The position numbers and the translations under genes are program-made. Positions 11,011-20,331 of a stretch of DNA of 64,000 nt are shown here, piece after piece (position 1 is the first letter of the stretch; each line of letters starts with the position of its first letter). Source of the DNA: Luidia sarsii. Lineage: Eukaryota > Echinodermata > Asteroidea > Paxillosida > Luidiidae. The notes below the pieces were generated by a model. It was not told where the DNA came from, ran no database searches, and saw only the letters and a program-made list of their open reading frames with translations. The stretch spans positions 4,521,548 to 4,585,547 of the forward strand of contig OX465103.1 in assembly GCA_949987565.1 (NCBI GenBank). The letters are read 5' to 3'.

Positions 11011-11039
11011 TGCTAGTTCGTTCGTTTATTGACTATTGT

Positions 11040-11280
11040 GCACTGATGTCAATGGAGGGCCCAAATTTGACGAAGAAACGAGCAGAGCCCAGTGCGCACG
11101 CGCGATGCACGTGACGAGCCCATGCAAATGACCCTTCGTCTGAAGCGTGGGCAGCCGTGCTCTCCGTGCATGACGTCACAACCCAGGAGGCGCCGTGTCA
11201 GTTCGGCTGGTCTATTTCAGTATACTATATGCACGTTGTAGATGGCATATCTGGCTGCGCTCAAAGCCAGTGAGAACGAT
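11040..11280. promoter_or_regulatory. Promoter-like island with CACGTG, ATGCAAAT and TGACGTCA
   Basis: A GC-rich stretch in AT-rich DNA holds an E-box (CACGTG, 11108-11113), an octamer (ATGCAAAT, 11122-11129) and a palindromic CRE (TGACGTCA, 11171-11178) within 71 bp. No initiation site or downstream gene could be assigned, and such words do occur by chance, so this is only a candidate regulatory element. Confidence 0.3.
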
Positions 11281-11486
11281 CATGTTTTCCCCCTATCTTT
11301 TTGACAGTGAATTCATCTGACCACTTATATGAAGATTACATCTAATTAGTTAGTCTGGAAAACTGTATGATGTAATCCTAAGAGGCGTAATTCGAATTGG
11401 GTATAGTTGGTTCCGCCCGATTTCTGAATGGAAGTGAGGTGTGGTCCTTCAAGTCCCTACCCCCAGCAAAGATAGTGACGCTCTCT

Positions 11487-12310
11487 CTCCCTCCTCCCTA
11501 TCTCTTCCCTCTCTCACGACATTTCTCACAATGTGCTCTCTCCTCTCTCTCCCTCCTCTCTACCTCTTCCCTCTCTCACGACATCTCTCTCACCATGTAC
11601 TCTTTCCTCTCTCTCTCCCTCCAATCTATCATTCTCTTCCCTCTCTCACGTCATCTCTCTCACCATTATGTTCTGTCCTCTCTCTCTCTCTCCCTCCTCT
11701 CTATCTCTTCCCTCTCTCACCACATCTCTCTCAACATGTGTTCTGTACTCTCTGTTCCTTTCTCTCATTTTCCGTCCCTCTTTTTTCTCTCCCCCCTCTC
11801 TCTCTCTCCGTAGTCTCGGTCTTCCTCACTCTCTTTCTTTAGCCTTCCATCCCTTGCTCTTTCCTCTCCACCTCCCTGTATCTCTCTCCCTTCCTCTCCC
11901 ACCCCTCTTTACTCCCCCTCTCTGTCTCTCCACCTACCTCTCCCCCTCTCTCTGTCTGTCTCTTTGTCTCTCTGTCCCTGTCTCTCTCCCTCCCTCCTCT
12001 CTCTCCCTCACTCTTTCCCCTTCTCTCCCCCTCTCTATCTCCCTCTCTCCCCATCTCTCTCCCCTCTCTTTCCCCTCTGTCTCCCCCTCTCTCCTTTCTC
12101 TCCCTATCTCTCTCTCCCCTCGGTCTCCCCTCTGTCTATCCATCTATCACCTATCTATCTATCTATCTCCCTCTCTACCTCTCTCTCTATCTGTCTCTCT
12201 CTCTTCCTCTTCCTCTTCCTCTCCCCTCCTTCTCTCTCTCTCTCTCTCTCCCTCTTCCTCCCCTCTCTCTCGCTACATTCCTCTCTCCTCCTTCCTCTCC
12301 CTCTCTACTC
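11487..12310. repeat. Polypyrimidine (CT)n-rich tract, about 820 bp
   Basis: Almost pure C/T on the plus strand, with repeats of ctctctccct and tcacgacat-like interruptions every 60 bp or so in the left third. On the minus strand it is a purine tract that forms the 3' end and 3' UTR region of the glycosyltransferase gene. Open serine/leucine/proline frames here are compositional. Confidence 0.95.
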
Positions 12311-13730
12311 CTCCATCTCGCGGGGCGGCAGCGGACTTCTGCCAGACGATATCCGTGACGGGGAAGTTACGGAGCTTGTCGGACTCGCCCGGGTGGAGCG
12401 TGCGTCTCTCCAGCTCCTCCTCAAGGCACTGCAGGGCGACGGGATCGTAGTCGTAGTGGAACTTGTTGGCGAAGAGGTGGGGCTGCCGGACCATGTACTC
12501 CAGGTAGGCCACGTCGAAGATGCACAGGGCCCGCACGTACTTGCTGGGGCAGTAAGGGTGCGTCTTGATGGCGCCCCACTTCATGAAGCGGACGTTCTCG
12601 TCCCAGCTGGAGTTGGGGTAGCCACCGGGCGTGCCGGGGGCGCGCTGGAGGGTGGCCCAGTAGTGCTCGTCGGGGCTGTAGGTGTCGTTAGACCAGGCCA
12701 GGAGGTCGACGGCCCGCCGGTCGCCCAGCACGAAGTCCACGAAGGGCCGGGAGGCCGCGATGTAGGCGTTGCCGAAGCGGATCTCTAGGCCGCCGGGCGG
12801 CGGCTTCTTCTTCCGCCCCGTCCGGTGCACGCTATCGTCGGGCGGCGACGCCTGGGCGTAGACGTATTGGGTCCGGGGCCGTATCCAAGGTGGCGGCACC
12901 ACCCCGGTGATGTCGTTCATGCCGCCGTAGGCCCGAAGCTGACGTACGATCTCCAGGTTGGTCTTGAGCGGGAAGTCCTGGCCGCACAGGTTCAGCACGT
13001 AGCGCCACGGGCGGACGGAGCCCCGCGGGCCGACCAGGTCTCTCATGCAGTTGATGTCGGCCAGGAGCCGGGTGAAGCCGCGGTACTGGACCACCTCCAC
13101 CTTGGAGGCCACGAAGACGTTCTCGAAGCAGCCGGCCAGCCCCCTGACGGCCTCCCGGAAGTCGGCCGGTGCCTTGGCGTCCGGGTGCAGGCAGTAGAGG
13201 TTCTGGGGCTGGTAGATGGCCCTCAGCAGCCGCTCCACCTGGGCCGAGTCGCGGTGGGTCACGATGGAGTAGGCCACGGGGAAGCCGGCCTCCTCCTCCG
13301 AGGCCGGGCGGACCGGGTAGCGGCGCGCCCGCCGGTAGGCGGCGCAGTCCCGGGTCCAGGCGCGCACCTGGGCGTCGGGCGGCACCGGGAGGGAGCCGTT
13401 GCCGGCCTTGCGCTCCGCCCTTGTGGCCAGCTTGGTCCGCTGCACCGCACCCTTGTCGCCGGCGAGGATGGCCGAGCAGTTGGCGTCCCAGCGCCGGTGG
13501 AAGCTGACCGGCGGTGCCGTGGGAGCCGCCACCACCGCCGGGCTCTCGGTGACTGGCGGAGGCCCCGCCCGAACGCCGGACGAGGGCTGCTGTTGTTGTC
13601 CGGACTCCGGCCAGAGAAATCGGACGACCTTGCCGTCGGTCAGAAGCAGGGCGACGCCGTGGATGAGCCCCAAGGAAAGCCCGAAGAGTGCCAGGTGGAC
13701 GAGGAGTCTGCGAGTCAAACGCACGGCCAT
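12273..13730 (-). CDS. Core-2-type beta-1,6-N-acetylglucosaminyltransferase-like, intronless
   Basis: A 485-residue GT14 (Branch) family type II Golgi enzyme. Residues 8-30 form a single hydrophobic signal anchor, followed by a Pro/Ala/Val-rich stem to about residue 80 and the catalytic domain. Family motifs are visible: FPVAYSIVTHRD (150-161), RAIYQPQNLYCLHPDAK (170-186), NLCGQDFPLKTN (247-258) and YSPDEHYWATLQR (351-363), where Glu355 corresponds to the catalytic glutamate of C2GnT enzymes. Several cysteines suit the disulfide pattern. Such enzymes add GlcNAc in beta-1,6 linkage to O-glycan cores; the exact acceptor cannot be read here. The length is close to human GCNTs (about 430) plus a longer stem. 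The last 20 or so residues (GGVERERKEERGM) are translated from the edge of the purine tract and may be a recent extension. The start is the first Met, just before the anchor. A single exon is common in this family. GC content is far above the neighbouring DNA. Confidence 0.85.
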   Translation of the reverse strand: MAVRLTRRLLVHLALFGLSLGLIHGVALLLTDGKVVRFLWPESGQQQQPSSGVRAGPPPVTESPAVVAAPTAPPVSFHRRWDANCSAILAGDKGAVQRTKLATRAERKAGNGSLPVPPDAQVRAWTRDCAAYRRARRYPVRPASEEEAGFPVAYSIVTHRDSAQVERLLRAIYQPQNLYCLHPDAKAPADFREAVRGLAGCFENVFVASKVEVVQYRGFTRLLADINCMRDLVGPRGSVRPWRYVLNLCGQDFPLKTNLEIVRQLRAYGGMNDITGVVPPPWIRPRTQYVYAQASPPDDSVHRTGRKKKPPPGGLEIRFGNAYIAASRPFVDFVLGDRRAVDLLAWSNDTYSPDEHYWATLQRAPGTPGGYPNSSWDENVRFMKWGAIKTHPYCPSKYVRALCIFDVAYLEYMVRQPHLFANKFHYDYDPVALQCLEEELERRTLHPGESDKLRNFPVTDIVWQKSAAAPRDGGVERERKEERGM

Positions 13731-14544
13731 GCTGCACCGTATAGTAGTGCCGTTTGCTGTCGAGCCGATGTGGAGCTCCGCTGGTTACGGTCCGCCCGGG
13801 TCTACTCTACACACGCCCGGCCCGCGGGTCTACAGCTCGGGAAGGCGGGCGTCCAGGAATACCGTTGACGACGGGCGATGGGAAAACGCAGGGATAGCCA
13901 AGCCACGCTGCGATACAATCGGAGGAGTACCGCGTAATCACAATGACCACAATCACGAACCCCTGGAACGAGCCACAGATCTGGTCTACAGATCGAGCCG
14001 ATCTTCGACGCCGTCCCCTTGACCCGTAAATGGGGAGCCACTACTTTCCCTTCCTGAGACCGACCGGTTAGCCCAGCTCGTCACGCATCCGATGCGGAAA
14101 ATGCAGGCCTATTCATGACGTCTATACCTCCACTTTGGGACGGGCGAATTGGCGTGGTGCATGGCAGTGGGGAATATTGGAGGGGTGGGGTTATGCACGA
14201 GTTCAATGGCAGATGACAATTACACGTTAGTTATGCCAGAACGCTGCTTCACCAAAGCGCACAAGGACAACCAAGGATGATTACCCGACACCAGTCTATT
14301 CTCATAAATTGCTCGCACGCCCACGCCACACACGGCAGACAACACAAGAAATCACCCATCGCCATGCCCGATCAATGGATTGCTAAATAACTAAGAAGTT
14401 TGAAACAAAAGGGCAAGACACTAAAGAAATGACACTATGCACAACTCATGGTGTCAGCGGAAGCATTTCATATTGCGAAACCAACACTCAATTATATGTT
14501 TTATATTAAATGAGACTTAAGGCTTTGCATGGTGGGTGAATCAA
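13731..14544. other. Upstream region of the glycosyltransferase gene, no further gene
   Basis: GC-rich up to about 14040, then AT-rich. No TATA box at a convincing distance, no RNA gene and no coding segment were recognised. The core promoter of the minus-strand gene presumably lies in the first few hundred bases. Confidence 0.45.
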
Positions 14545-14624
14545 TATAGGAAGGTTTGCGGTGAACACCATGTATCAGGTCTCTTAAAGGAAGAGGTATG
14601 GTTCTGAAAAGAACCTGAGGGTAA

Positions 14625-14664
14625 CTCGACGTTTCGACCAGTATGCTCTGGCCGTCATCAGGAG
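14625..14664 (-). ncRNA. Hammerhead ribozyme motif, left arm
   Basis: Minus-strand reading: CTC, CTGATGA, C, GGCCAG, loop agcata, CTGGTC, GAAAC, GTC, GAG. Stem I (CTC/GAG) and stem II (GGCCAG/CTGGTC, one G-T pair) both close, and the conserved core words CTGATGA and GAAA are intact. One extra C sits between the core and stem II. Stem III is only the self-complementary ACGT, so a monomer cannot form it; dimer cleavage, as proposed for PLE hammerheads, would be needed. Confidence 0.65.
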
Positions 14665-14977
14665 AATGTCTTGGGATCGGTGGTGGAACTCCTTATGTAC
14701 CGGTGGTCGCTGAGGCGGGAAGGCGGGAAAGATTATCCTCTAGGGAGGATTATCCTAAGGGGGGCTTAGGTCACTGAGGTGGGAAGGCGGGAAAACCCTA
14801 AGGGGAGACTGGTGGGGGGGAACCTATAGGTGCTCACTGGGGTGTGTCAGAAGGTGGTGGGGAGGCCGTGGATATAGGTGATCCATGAGTCGGCTAGGGA
14901 AGGGGGGCTTAGACTGGTGTGGGTATGGTTGGGATGACCTAGGATATAGAAGATCCATTGGTCGGGATGAGGGGGAT

Positions 14978-15604
14978 TCAAATGTCGCTGAGGTGGTAGC
15001 CGATGTCTTGGGGTACTGTGTCGTGCTTGCGGATTTCGATGGCCTCTCGGATCCGTCGGCAGTGCCATTGTTGAATGGGGACGAGTAGTTCCGCTGCCTG
15101 CCAGTTGACTAGGTGGTCCTCAGAGTGGGAGTGTTTGACTATGGATGACTTGTCAAAGTCACCCCGCCGGCCGTGTGCTTTATGCTCCTTCAGTCGGGTT
15201 TCCAGGTTTCTACCGGTCTCCCCAATGTAGACTTTACCACATTCGCAGGGGATACGGTAGACACCTGGTTGTTCCGAGGAGGCTGGTTTGTCCTTATGGG
15301 TGTGGAGGGAGGACTGGAGCTTGTTGGACGATGAGTGGAAGACTCTTATGCCTGCTCTGTGGAAGACGCGTTGTAGCCGGTGAGATGCGGGGCCTATGTA
15401 TGGGAGGGTGACTGAGGGGGGCTTGGGTGTGGGACCTAGGTCAGAACTAGGAGAGGGACCTTGGGTATAGGAGACCCTTTGGTCAGGAGGTGGGGTGGAG
15501 AGCTTGATGTGGCTGGGCTTGTATCCGTTCATCTGGAGGGCTGACTTGATGTGTTGCAGTTCTGGTTGTAACAAGGCTGCATCACAAATGTCGAAGGCAC
15601 GCCC
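14978..15604 (-). pseudogene. PLE GIY-YIG endonuclease region, left arm (5'-truncated)
   Basis: The frame reads leftward from AFDICDAALLQPELQHIKSA through NGYKPSHIK, the usual PLE linker, to a GIY-YIG nuclease: GVYRIPCECGKVYIGETGR, then a conserved EH and the glutamate of IREAIEI. It ends at a stop after HLSDI, where the right-arm copy continues for 13 more codons. The reverse-transcriptase half is missing. The frame happens to stay open to 15793 through the antisense of the adjoining unit, which is an accident. The nuclease would nick target DNA for priming; as it stands this is a fragment without its own start. Confidence 0.75.
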
Positions 15605-15988
15605 GAGATCGACCTTGCAACAAGGAAAGTATCTCCCGCCAACCGATCCAACCTGGTTCACAAACCGCAACCCAACACCCGAACAATGGAACAACCCCTG
15701 GTGTTTAGCACCACCTATAATCCGGCAATTAACCACCGTGATTTGAGACGAGCAGTCAACAGGAAATGGCACCTCATCCAAAGCAATGAACAACTCAGGG
15801 ATATCTTCCCAAAACCACCCCTCATTGCTTACAAAAAAGCCAAAAACATACGGGAAATGATCGTACGGGCAAAACTTCCCAAGCCCAAGAGAAACCCCGT
15901 CCCAGAAGATTCTGGTTTCGTTGAGGAACCAGATGAAACCCTGGACACTCTGCTCTCCTTACTCGAGGAACAAATCACCCAAGAATAA
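15602..15988 (+). pseudogene. Truncated PLE reverse transcriptase C-terminus (first partial unit)
   Basis: Contains the last 128 codons of the 672-residue frame, from about residue 545 to the stop, identical to the full copies. The RT active site is absent. The break joins directly to the left GIY-YIG arm in opposite orientation. Confidence 0.9.
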
Positions 15989-16062
15989 CCAACCCGGTCA
16001 CTCAAACCTACCCCCATTTGGCACCCCAACCATGAGACACACTGATCTGCCAAGATCACCAC

Positions 16063-16106
16063 CGCAACTGATGATTGCCCAGATGGCATGAAAACATGTT
16101 ATTGCG
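16063..16106 (+). ncRNA. Hammerhead ribozyme motif, array copy 1
   Basis: Reads CGCAA, CTGATGA, T, TGCC, loop cagat, GGCA, T, GAA, AACATGTT, A, TTGCG. Stem I (CGCAA/TTGCG, 5 bp) and stem II (TGCC/GGCA, 4 bp, with a T-T mismatch at its base) are complementary, and the core words CTGATGA and GAA-A are exact. Stem III is the palindrome AACATGTT, which gives only 2 bp in a monomer but 8 bp between two RNAs. The cleavage site would follow A16101. It lies 75 bp after the RT stop codon, the pseudo-LTR position known for PLE hammerheads. Confidence 0.75.
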
Positions 16107-16711
16107 ACACCATGGGAGCTGCGAAGCGTCCCTAGTCTCCTTCCATGAGAGCACCTTCCGATCTTATGGCCTGCTATATTAGCCCAACCCAGTCGACGCA
16201 TATTGCAAGGTTCTTGCTTTATGGTTAAATAGACTACTCCCCTGGAATATAGCAAAGAACACGGCATGTGGTCCTAAAATGTTTTCATTTTTCGTTCCAC
16301 GGGTCAACAGAGAGGCGGTGTCACTGAATGGGATTACACCATCATTTTCACAAACTTTGACTTCATACTCCTTGCCCCTTTAAGGGGTATTGTGGGTCGA
16401 TGGTAACCAAAAGTTCCCGAGAATACGCTTGATTAGCAAGTACCGTATCTTCAGGTTGCTACCTCTCTGCAAACTCCGGCTTTTCCGACATGGAATTGCT
16501 ACACCCCCCGACCCATTGCAAACCGTGTCTCCTACACCATACCTGTCAGACCGAATACAACATTCAAACGACAGACCACCAGGAGCATCAAAACCACTGG
16601 ACCCCCAGTCCAAACCACCTATAATCGGGACCAACCCTCCCACCACCACCTAAAAGACAATCTTCCGAAAGGAGCAATGTCTTTTACTCAAGAAAATGGT
16701 CTAACCCTAAG

Positions 16712-16999
16712 ATGGCAACAACAAAACCTCACCGCGGCTTCCAGTACCGGTCCTCTTTTTTGAAGACCTTGGAAGCCGCAAATACCAAGGTCTCCCGAAT
16801 CTTCCTGAAATTAACCAGGGAGGAGTACGTCTTCCAGGCGGCTGACATACAGGAGAAAATAGAGTCAAACCAGCGGGCCGCCAGAATCAAGATCAGCGAC
16901 AGGTTCACCGATCCGAGGGAACACTCGACAGCCACCGGCCTCTTCCACTCCTTCTCGGCCGTAAGGTCAAGAGGAAACAAGAGAAAAAGAGACGCTTGA
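16712..16999 (+). CDS. Small basic ORF upstream of RT, array copy 1
   Basis: A 95-codon frame between the hammerhead and the RT gene, ending 151 bp before the RT start. The product is basic and helical-looking, with segments such as KLTREEYVFQAADIQEKIES and a C-terminal RGNKRKRDA that resembles a nuclear-localisation or RNA-binding tail. I do not recognise the family. It is repeated unchanged in each unit, as all unit sequence is, so conservation cannot be judged. It could be an ORF1-like accessory protein or an upstream decoy frame. Confidence 0.35.
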   Translation: MATTKPHRGFQYRSSFLKTLEAANTKVSRIFLKLTREEYVFQAADIQEKIESNQRAARIKISDRFTDPREHSTATGLFHSFSAVRSRGNKRKRDA

Positions 17000-17150
17000 G
17001 GAGCCACCCCCGTGAAAACCAACCGGTCCTTTTCAGGACCACCACATTGCCAAAAAGAGACAAAGACAACGGTCGTTTAAAGCCAATCTCTAGTTTTGCA
17101 ATATATCCTCCCACAATAAGGGAATCATATTGTTATAACACCCACCAACC

Positions 17151-19169
17151 ATGGCAAAACGAAAATTCCACAAATCGAGCAAACAGTCACGGAACTCCAC
17201 CAAAGGCAAAACCTATTTCCGCCACAGCTCCCAACTGAGCACCAACCCTACAAGTCTAATGACTAAATTAGCGGAGAGCAGTGAACAATTTATAACCAAC
17301 CTATCCAATGTAACTCTTTCTCCAGTCGAGAAAATTGCATTAGGAAAAGGTCTAAGTTATGTTCCAACTCCAGCTAAACCAACCAGATCTACTCTACTGA
17401 GTGCTATCACCACATTCGAAAAACGGATGCGAACCGCATACATTATGCACCACAAACCACCCCTGAACCACCCGTTCAAACCACCCTCCACCTGGCATCC
17501 AAAAACCACTCAGAGCAATACGCTCAACACCTATTTGGAAGCCACAAAAGCCGAACTAGCCCATATCCGTCTGAGAAATCAGAAGAGGAATATGACAAGG
17601 TTAGAAACCACCACACTCCGCAACCTCAAGAACAACCCCGAAATCGTCATTAAACCATATGACAAGGGTAGAGGAATCTGCATACTCAACCAATCTGACT
17701 ACCGATCTGTCGGATTTAAACACCTCGAATCCAAACACTACTTGGAACTAAGTCAGGACATAACCCCCGCGACCATCAGTATGGTCCACTTCACCCTGAC
17801 TAAAATGTACAACCAAAACTACATCGACCGCCACACCCTGGCCTACCTGGACCCACTCAAATACCACTGCGATTGCCCAACAATGTATTTTCTACCGAAA
17901 ATACACAAACAGCCCCCAACTGGGCAACCCTTCGTCGGGCGACCAATTATCAGTGGATGCTCAAGTCCAACGGCCAAAATCTCAGAATACATTGACTACT
18001 TCCTCTTACCAATAGTTACCGCTCAACCAACCTATGTCCGCGATACAGCAGACATCCTGCGGAAACTAGAAGAGAAAACCTTTCCCTCCAATGTTCTGAT
18101 CACTAGTATTGATGTAGTTTCCATGTACACAAACATCCACCAAGAAGAAGCGATTCAATGTGTATGCAAAGCCCTCGACCTAACCAGTCACACCTATGGT
18201 ATCACAAAACCACCCACCAACTACATCCGAGAACTACTGGAATTAATCTTGGGAAGAAATTGTTTCCAATTCGGGAACAGATTCTTTCTCCAGCAAATCG
18301 GTTGTGCAATGGGCTCCACAGCGAGCCCCGAAATTTGTGATATCACCCTATACGATTTCGAGAAGAAAATTCTTGAACAAGCGGAACACATCCTAACCTG
18401 GTGGCGATACCGAGATGACATACTTGTCATCTACGACGGCAATCTGGAGGATTTCCAAAATTTCATCAACCAGCTGAACCAAACCCACCCTACACTAAAA
18501 TTCACCTACGAAGCCTCCCTCACCTCCATCAACTACCTTGACCTCACCATTTTCAAAGGTAATCGTTTCCATTCAACGGGTATACTAGACACCAAAGTCT
18601 ACCGAAAACCCACGGAAACATACCAATACCTACATCGAATGTCTTCCCACCCACCCCATGTATTCAACGCATTCATCTACGGAGAATGTCTCCGATATGC
18701 AAGGAATACAAACAATACTGAAGATTTCGAAGAAACGGTCAAAAACTTCTCACAAAAACTTCTCCAAAGAGGCTACTCGAAACCCGAGATCGACCTTGCA
18801 ACAAGGAAAGTATCTCCCGCCAACCGATCCAACCTGGTTCACAAACCGCAACCCAACACCCGAACAATGGAACAACCCCTGGTGTTTAGCACCACCTATA
18901 ATCCGGCAATTAACCACCGTGATTTGAGACGAGCAGTCAACAGGAAATGGCACCTCATCCAAAGCAATGAACAACTCAGGGATATCTTCCCAAAACCACC
19001 CCTCATTGCTTACAAAAAAGCCAAAAACATACGGGAAATGATCGTACGGGCAAAACTTCCCAAGCCCAAGAGAAACCCCGTCCCAGAAGATTCTGGTTTC
19101 GTTGAGGAACCAGATGAAACCCTGGACACTCTGCTCTCCTTACTCGAGGAACAAATCACCCAAGAATAA
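17151..19169 (+). CDS. PLE reverse transcriptase, EN-less, array copy 1
   Basis: A 672-residue Penelope-type reverse transcriptase. In order: a basic N-terminus (1-25), the PLE pre-RT motif NLSNVTLSPVEK...GLSYVPTP (50-74), NNPEIVIKPYDKG (161-173), MYFLPKIHK (245-253), GRPIISGCSSPT (263-274), catalytic motif A TSIDVVSMYTNI (Asp321), motif B GCAMGSTASPE (384-394), motif C YRDD (420-423, Asp422/Asp423), INYLDL (460-465) and VYRKPT. The C-terminal part (570-640) has the YNP...RDLRRAV and KNIREMIVRAKL linker typical of PLEs, then stops at LLEEQITQE exactly where a GIY-YIG nuclease would normally begin. It is therefore an endonuclease-less PLE or one that depends on a nuclease in trans. All catalytic residues are intact, so it may be active. 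The start is the first Met in a CACCAACCATGG context. Confidence 0.88.
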   Translation: MAKRKFHKSSKQSRNSTKGKTYFRHSSQLSTNPTSLMTKLAESSEQFITNLSNVTLSPVEKIALGKGLSYVPTPAKPTRSTLLSAITTFEKRMRTAYIMHHKPPLNHPFKPPSTWHPKTTQSNTLNTYLEATKAELAHIRLRNQKRNMTRLETTTLRNLKNNPEIVIKPYDKGRGICILNQSDYRSVGFKHLESKHYLELSQDITPATISMVHFTLTKMYNQNYIDRHTLAYLDPLKYHCDCPTMYFLPKIHKQPPTGQPFVGRPIISGCSSPTAKISEYIDYFLLPIVTAQPTYVRDTADILRKLEEKTFPSNVLITSIDVVSMYTNIHQEEAIQCVCKALDLTSHTYGITKPPTNYIRELLELILGRNCFQFGNRFFLQQIGCAMGSTASPEICDITLYDFEKKILEQAEHILTWWRYRDDILVIYDGNLEDFQNFINQLNQTHPTLKFTYEASLTSINYLDLTIFKGNRFHSTGILDTKVYRKPTETYQYLHRMSSHPPHVFNAFIYGECLRYARNTNNTEDFEETVKNFSQKLLQRGYSKPEIDLATRKVSPANRSNLVHKPQPNTRTMEQPLVFSTTYNPAINHRDLRRAVNRKWHLIQSNEQLRDIFPKPPLIAYKKAKNIREMIVRAKLPKPKRNPVPEDSGFVEEPDETLDTLLSLLEEQITQE

Positions 19170-19243
19170 CCAACCCGGTCACTCAAACCTACCCCCATTT
19201 GGCACCCCAACCATGAGACACACTGATCTGCCAAGATCACCAC

Positions 19244-19287
19244 CGCAACTGATGATTGCCCAGATGGCATGAAAACATGTTATTGCG
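19244..19287 (+). ncRNA. Hammerhead ribozyme motif, array copy 2
   Basis: Identical to the motif at 16063-16106, 3181 bp downstream and 75 bp after the stop codon of RT copy 1. Cleavage here and at the neighbouring copies would release unit-length RNAs from a read-through transcript. Confidence 0.75.
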
Positions 19288-19892
19288 ACACCATGGGAGC
19301 TGCGAAGCGTCCCTAGTCTCCTTCCATGAGAGCACCTTCCGATCTTATGGCCTGCTATATTAGCCCAACCCAGTCGACGCATATTGCAAGGTTCTTGCTT
19401 TATGGTTAAATAGACTACTCCCCTGGAATATAGCAAAGAACACGGCATGTGGTCCTAAAATGTTTTCATTTTTCGTTCCACGGGTCAACAGAGAGGCGGT
19501 GTCACTGAATGGGATTACACCATCATTTTCACAAACTTTGACTTCATACTCCTTGCCCCTTTAAGGGGTATTGTGGGTCGATGGTAACCAAAAGTTCCCG
19601 AGAATACGCTTGATTAGCAAGTACCGTATCTTCAGGTTGCTACCTCTCTGCAAACTCCGGCTTTTCCGACATGGAATTGCTACACCCCCCGACCCATTGC
19701 AAACCGTGTCTCCTACACCATACCTGTCAGACCGAATACAACATTCAAACGACAGACCACCAGGAGCATCAAAACCACTGGACCCCCAGTCCAAACCACC
19801 TATAATCGGGACCAACCCTCCCACCACCACCTAAAAGACAATCTTCCGAAAGGAGCAATGTCTTTTACTCAAGAAAATGGTCTAACCCTAAG

Positions 19893-20180
19893 ATGGCAAC
19901 AACAAAACCTCACCGCGGCTTCCAGTACCGGTCCTCTTTTTTGAAGACCTTGGAAGCCGCAAATACCAAGGTCTCCCGAATCTTCCTGAAATTAACCAGG
20001 GAGGAGTACGTCTTCCAGGCGGCTGACATACAGGAGAAAATAGAGTCAAACCAGCGGGCCGCCAGAATCAAGATCAGCGACAGGTTCACCGATCCGAGGG
20101 AACACTCGACAGCCACCGGCCTCTTCCACTCCTTCTCGGCCGTAAGGTCAAGAGGAAACAAGAGAAAAAGAGACGCTTGA
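19893..20180 (+). CDS. Small basic ORF upstream of RT, array copy 2
   Basis: Identical 95-codon frame to 16712-16999, in the second unit. Function unknown. Confidence 0.35.
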   Translation: MATTKPHRGFQYRSSFLKTLEAANTKVSRIFLKLTREEYVFQAADIQEKIESNQRAARIKISDRFTDPREHSTATGLFHSFSAVRSRGNKRKRDA

Positions 20181-20331
20181 GGAGCCACCCCCGTGAAAAC
20201 CAACCGGTCCTTTTCAGGACCACCACATTGCCAAAAAGAGACAAAGACAACGGTCGTTTAAAGCCAATCTCTAGTTTTGCAATATATCCTCCCACAATAA
20301 GGGAATCATATTGTTATAACACCCACCAACC

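Larger units (their letters stand above)
14545..15604 (-). repeat. Left inverted arm of the PLE complex
   Basis: The reverse complement of 25920-26977 from tataggaaggtttgcggtga at the outer end to cgaaggc-cgcc at the inner end. It holds a GIY-YIG coding segment, a noncoding tail with ccgcctt/cccgcc repeats and a hammerhead motif, all reading leftward. Confidence 0.95.

Noticed and set aside
11397..12788. Long serine/leucine/proline frames on the plus strand
   Set aside because: Compositional frames of a CT tract, then antisense of the glycosyltransferase gene.
12825..13868. 347-codon plus-strand frame
   Set aside because: Antisense shadow of the GC-rich glycosyltransferase; its own residues show no domain.
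15605..15793. Extension of the left GIY-YIG frame upstream to a Met at 15793
   Set aside because: This part is the antisense of the truncated RT unit; the fusion arises by chance at the junction.
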